9,403 nucleotides of DNA from positions 1 through 9,403 of the forward strand of contig JAEWWO010000026.1 in the NCBI GenBank assembly GCA_023396345.1. Direction: 5' to 3'. The stretch comes from Bacteroidota bacterium (GTDB taxonomy: Bacteria; Bacteroidota; Bacteroidia; Chitinophagales; Chitinophagaceae). The notes beneath the pieces were generated by a model, which was given only the letters and a program-made list of their open reading frames with translations, ran no database searches and was not told where the DNA came from. A program made the translations under genes and the position numbers. Of this stretch, positions 7,287 through 9,403 are shown one piece after another. Numbering within the stretch: the first letter of the stretch is position 1; every line of letters starts with the position of its first letter.

Positions 7287-7328
7287 GTAAAAATTTTATT
7301 ATTCAAGTGTGATTATATAATTCATCAG

Positions 7329-7349
7329 AATTAAGCCTTTCGGTTAATT
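7329..7349 (-). other. Hairpin with GAAA tetraloop between the HxH gene and the receptor gene
   Basis: Read on the minus strand, AATTAACC, GAAA, GG, a bulged C and TTAATT form an 8-bp stem closed by a GNRA-type tetraloop. It lies 42 bp before the receptor ATG and has no following T run, so it is not an ordinary terminator. If transcribed in the two-gene mRNA it could influence processing or stability between the genes. Chance is possible in such AT-rich DNA. Confidence 0.35.
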
Positions 7350-7375
7350 GTGTAATGATAAAACAGAGTGTTAAC

Positions 7376-7774
7376 TTAAATAATAAAAGGAGGGCCCCGC
7401 AAACCATTGTGTGATACAAGGTTTTGCTTTATTTGGAAAAAATCTCTTAGCTGAAATTTTTGTATAGAAACACTTCTTGCAACTATAGCAACAAAGCAAA
7501 TAGATGCAGCAACTGTGAATACAGGATTAGAGCTATGCTGAATAAATATCAGCTCTTTTGTAGAGTGTTGGTGGCTAACAGGTTCGCCCTTTTTCTCCTG
7601 TTTGTAAAAGTGAGAGTGGACAACGGTTACACCATTAATTAAGTGATAGTGGGTAAAGAAAGTATTGTTTACAAATAAGGACAGAAAGACCGATAAAAGG
7701 AATATACCAAGTATCTGTTTATATTTTCTGTGTGTAAATAATATCTTCAGAATATATGTTTTTTTGTAGAACAC
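7376..7774 (-). CDS. Small His-rich membrane protein with three HxH motifs, putative metal binding
   Basis: 132 residues from a GTG start (7772-7774); the frame is closed by TAA only 11 codons upstream and has no ATG near the N-terminus. Residues 20-38 form a hydrophobic signal or anchor helix, residues 42-80 are a polar segment with HYH (42-44), HSH (53-55), HQH (68-70) and His80, and residues 84-100 form a second hydrophobic segment. The C-terminus ends LRGPPFII. With both helices in the membrane, the histidines would face the periplasm. The xRGPP/RAPP-like tail and the NGVTVVHSH segment recall small Bacteroidota proteins encoded beside TonB-dependent receptors, from memory and not verified. 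It precedes the receptor gene by 89 bp in the same direction. Metal (zinc, copper or iron) handling is an inference from the histidine pattern and the neighbour. Confidence 0.7.
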   Translation of the reverse strand: MFYKKTYILKILFTHRKYKQILGIFLLSVFLSLFVNNTFFTHYHLINGVTVVHSHFYKQEKKGEPVSHQHSTKELIFIQHSSNPVFTVAASICFVAIVARSVSIQKFQLRDFFQIKQNLVSHNGLRGPPFII

Positions 7775-7799
7775 AAAAATAGGAAATACGCTGTGCAGG

Positions 7800-7829
7800 A
7801 AAAATTAATAATGTAAAAATAATGACAAA
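7800..7829 (-). promoter_or_regulatory. Candidate promoter with embedded direct repeat, upstream of the HxH gene
   Basis: On the minus strand TTTG (complement of 7826-7829), 18 bp, then TAATTTTT (complement of 7800-7807), one base off TAnnTTTG. It would start transcription about 20 nt before the GTG. On the plus strand, AATAATG occurs at 7807-7813 and 7818-7824, an exact 11-bp period lying between the two promoter elements, where a repressor would block the polymerase. Confidence 0.4.
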
Positions 7830-7844
7830 ATATTCTTCTGTTCT

Positions 7845-8102
7845 TTATTCTTCTGCGGATATTATTTTCCAGAATTCATCAGCATTTTGCGGATAGGGAA
7901 AGGGAAGGGTGGAAGTATGTGTATATTTTATTCCTTTTAAATATAATTCAACATCTCTGAAAGTGAATACCTGTCTGTATTCCGGACGGATGTCTGCATC
8001 TGTACTTCCTGCAAAACATACATTGTTATCAACTTCCTCATTTACAAACTGAAGTTGTAATATGCTTTCCAGATTTTGTATAATTTCATTTGAGATGTAC
8101 AT
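7845..8102 (-). CDS. Hypothetical protein, 85 residues
   Basis: I do not recognise this protein. It is soluble and acidic, with no signal peptide and no membrane helix. The N-terminal third looks helical (YISNEIIQNLESILQLQFVNEE); the middle is likely strand-rich (EYRQVFTFRDVELYLKGI); the end is TSTLPFPYPQNADEFWKII. Codon use looks ordinary and the frame is clean, which supports a real gene. Its ATG lies 9 nt after the T tract that ends rnpB on the same strand, so there is little room for its own promoter; read-through from rnpB, or a promoter inside rnpB, would be needed. The next gene downstream (HxH protein) begins 70 bp after its stop. Confidence 0.65.
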   Translation of the reverse strand: MYISNEIIQNLESILQLQFVNEEVDNNVCFAGSTDADIRPEYRQVFTFRDVELYLKGIKYTHTSTLPFPYPQNADEFWKIISAEE

Positions 8103-8117
8103 ATTGAATATAAAAAA

Positions 8118-8469
8118 ACTACAAGCCTCATAAGCCGGATTCTGTTTCTACATTATCATTTATCTGCCCGCTGCATTGCTGCAACGATGTAGCTGCCTAC
8201 CCTGTAGCATCGGGCGAACAACCCTCAAACGCTACTATACGTGGCATTACAGCACCCAAGGTTTACCCTGAAAATGTGTTACCACACTTTCACGTGCGCT
8301 CTTACCGCACATTTTCACCCTTATCTCGCCTGAGGCGAGACGGTTATTTTCTGTGGCACTTGCTGTTACCCGCCTCTGGCGAGTACCCGGCTCTTAACCG
8401 GTAAGCCGTTCTATGCTGTCCGGACTTTCCTCTCCGTTTTTAAACGAAGCGATAATGCGGGCTTGTAGT
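8118..8469 (-). ncRNA. rnpB: RNase P RNA, bacterial class A
   Basis: The catalytic RNA that trims tRNA 5' leaders, working with protein RnpA. On the minus strand the conserved 5' core GAGGAAAGTCCGGAC (complement of 8418-8432) and the conserved 3' core ACAGAATCCGGCTTAT (complement of 8130-8145) are both present, as expected for P4 and its flanks. AGGGTGAAA and GGTAAGAGCGCAC fit the specificity domain. The ends are set by helix P1: CTACAAGCC (8460-8468) pairs exactly with GGCTTGTAG (8119-8127). Length about 352 nt. The 3' arm of P1 runs directly into seven T (8112-8118), so P1 sits where a terminator would. The variable domain contains a hairpin TCTCGCC-TGA-GGCGAGA (plus strand, 8324-8340). Confidence 0.95.
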
Positions 8470-8474
8470 ATTTA

Positions 8475-8504
8475 CAAAGGTACGAAAAAACAGGTTGTAG
8501 CTAA
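8475..8504 (-). promoter_or_regulatory. Promoter of rnpB
   Basis: TACCTTTG on the minus strand (complement of 8475-8482) is a perfect -7 element ending 5-6 nt before the predicted RNA 5' end at about 8469. The -33 region is weak (TTAG, complement of 8501-8504, 18 bp away). It lies directly after the stop codon of the upstream gene (8509-8511). Confidence 0.7.
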
Positions 8505-8508
8505 GGAA

Positions 8509-8724
8509 TTAAGCATATCCTAATTTATACAAAATACAATATATACCTATGGCTATTACGGCGATGTAATGAGCTGCTTGTTCCATTTTATCGGGTCCAT
8601 CTATAAAATACTTTATCTGCATCCACTTAGGTCTGAATAGCAAAAATATTAATCTTAATAAGCCTACAACTGTTGCTAATATTATCAGCATTAGGGTAGC
8701 AAATTCAAAGAATGCTTTAATCAT
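8509..8724 (-). CDS. Small membrane protein, two predicted helices, unknown function
   Basis: 71 residues; family not recognised. Helix 1 spans about residues 5-30 (Leu/Ile-rich) and helix 2 about 49-67, with a polar loop RPKWMQIKYFIDGPDKMEQ between them. No catalytic motif is seen. It starts at ATG 8722-8724, 22 bp after the stop of the upstream gene on the same strand, so the two probably share a transcript. No terminator follows; the rnpB promoter begins within 10 bp of its stop. A role as partner or immunity protein of the upstream product is possible from layout alone, with nothing in the sequence to prove it. Confidence 0.6.
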   Translation of the reverse strand: MIKAFFEFATLMLIILATVVGLLRLIFLLFRPKWMQIKYFIDGPDKMEQAAHYIAVIAIGIYCILYKLGYA

Positions 8725-8746
8725 AAATTTTGCCTTTATAAGAAAT

Positions 8747-9064
8747 TTAATTATTAACTAAGCTATTGAAATAATCTTCCACAATGCTAGTTCCAATGTA
8801 TTCTAAATCTCCTCTACAATCATATACATATTCTATTATTTCATCCGCAGGTATCCATCCTCTTTGTTCTAAATACAGAACAAGGTTATTAAAATGCATA
8901 TTGTAAAATATTCTATCAAAATTAAAGAAATCAATTGGAATAGTACTGTCGGTGGTTATAGGAGTATCCGGAATAGGCTCAGCATACCACCAGCCTACAC
9001 AAGCTCCAACATTATAAACCATAATTCCAACAGTTATCACTGTCGCCACTCTTTTTCCCAACAA
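8747..9064 (-). CDS. Hypothetical protein, 3' part of a probably frameshifted gene
   Basis: I do not recognise the family. From TTG 9062-9064, the first permissible start in this frame, it gives 105 residues. The frame is open without a start codon back to the TAA at 9200-9202, and the codons between look like real protein (GFIGLTNARSIWRAITTGSYSVGTLIDAL), so the TTG is probably not a real start. There is one membrane-type segment (VATVITVGIMVYNVGACVGWWYA) followed by an acidic domain ending YFNSLVNN. The upstream frame (stop 9156-9158) overlaps it around a run of eight T on this strand (9167-9174); removing one T joins both frames. It is best read as the C-terminal part of one longer protein whose beginning is the 9156-9403 segment. 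Confidence 0.55.
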   Translation of the reverse strand: MLGKRVATVITVGIMVYNVGACVGWWYAEPIPDTPITTDSTIPIDFFNFDRIFYNMHFNNLVLYLEQRGWIPADEIIEYVYDCRGDLEYIGTSIVEDYFNSLVNN

Positions 9065-9155
9065 TTTTAAAGCATCAATCAGTGTACCTACACTATAAGA
9101 GCCTGTGGTAATAGCTCGCCATATACTACGCGCATTGGTTAACCCAATAAATCCC

Positions 9156-9403
9156 TCAACTGCTGCAAAAAAAATTAAGATTAGCAGACGAAGGATTATT
9201 TATATATTGCTGATTTACAGGTTCTATCAAACCTAACAAAACAATTCGTGTATTATCATTCTCAAATTCATAGTGCAAATCTATTCCATTAGTAAGTAAA
9301 AAGTGATTTGCAATGTCATTTGCCATATTGTTTATAACAGCTTCTGCGACATTTTCATCATTAGTAGTAATTGCATTTTCCAAGGATGAAACTGTAGCTT
9401 CAT
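9156..9403 (-). CDS. Hypothetical protein, 5' part of the same broken gene (start outside window)
   Basis: The frame is open to the right window edge; reading inward it begins EATVSSLENAITTNDENVAEAVINN, so the start codon lies beyond 9403. It ends at TGA 9156-9158 three codons after the T run, in the out-of-frame tail CSS. The visible part is polar and acidic, with Asn/Asp-rich helices and a strand-like segment IDLHYEFENDNTRIVLLGL. There is no signal peptide and no recognised domain. The protein may be much longer upstream, for instance a large secreted or polymorphic-toxin-like protein, but that is a guess. Confidence 0.5.
   Translation of the reverse strand, partial: EATVSSLENAITTNDENVAEAVINNMANDIANHFLLTNGIDLHYEFENDNTRIVLLGLIEPVNQQYINNPSSANLNFFCSS

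Noticed and set aside
7460..7642. Plus-strand open frame opposite the HxH gene
   Set aside because: It is antisense, short and without promoter; the minus-strand reading has membrane helices and ordered HxH motifs.
8509..9064. Classical toxin-antitoxin pair
   Set aside because: There is no known toxin or antitoxin motif, no DNA-binding protein, and the upstream member appears to be the end of a longer broken gene.

Overview
The window looks like chromosomal DNA from a member of the Bacteroidota, probably near the Chitinophagales/Sphingobacteriales, although the order-level placement is only an impression. The evidence is AT-rich spacers, genes without Shine-Dalgarno sequences, promoters of the Bacteroidota type (TTTG, about 20 bp, TAnnTTTG), a tRNA gene without an encoded CCA, and a TonB-dependent receptor with the carboxypeptidase-like N-terminal domain typical of this phylum.

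Left part (1-4546, plus strand): the 3' end of a DASS/SLC13-type anion transporter, a small three-helix membrane protein with its own promoter, dihydrofolate reductase (folA), ribosomal protein S15 (rpsO) with a strong -7 box and a strong terminator, and polynucleotide phosphorylase (pnp) with its own terminator. rpsO and pnp keep their widely conserved neighbourhood, but a 13-bp terminator separates them.

Middle (4475-5003): a gene-poor stretch of about 420 bp filled with small repeats. It holds a 7-bp tandem repeat, several inverted repeats and a 16-bp nested palindrome, followed by a textbook promoter, tRNA-Gln(TTG) and its terminator. The terminator separates the tRNA from the convergent gene on the other strand.

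Right part (5004-9403, minus strand): a probable two-gene metal-uptake unit consisting of a small membrane protein with three HxH motifs (GTG start) and a TonB-dependent outer-membrane receptor with a CxxC in its plug. Upstream lie an 85-residue protein of unknown function, the RNase P RNA gene (rnpB, class A) and a group of unrecognised genes at the window edge: a two-helix membrane protein and what looks like one gene split by a frameshift at a run of eight T.

Most of the window is housekeeping. The least explained parts are the HxH protein/receptor pair with a candidate operator, the stacked inverted repeats after pnp, and the frameshifted edge gene. I saw no clearly new multi-gene system.
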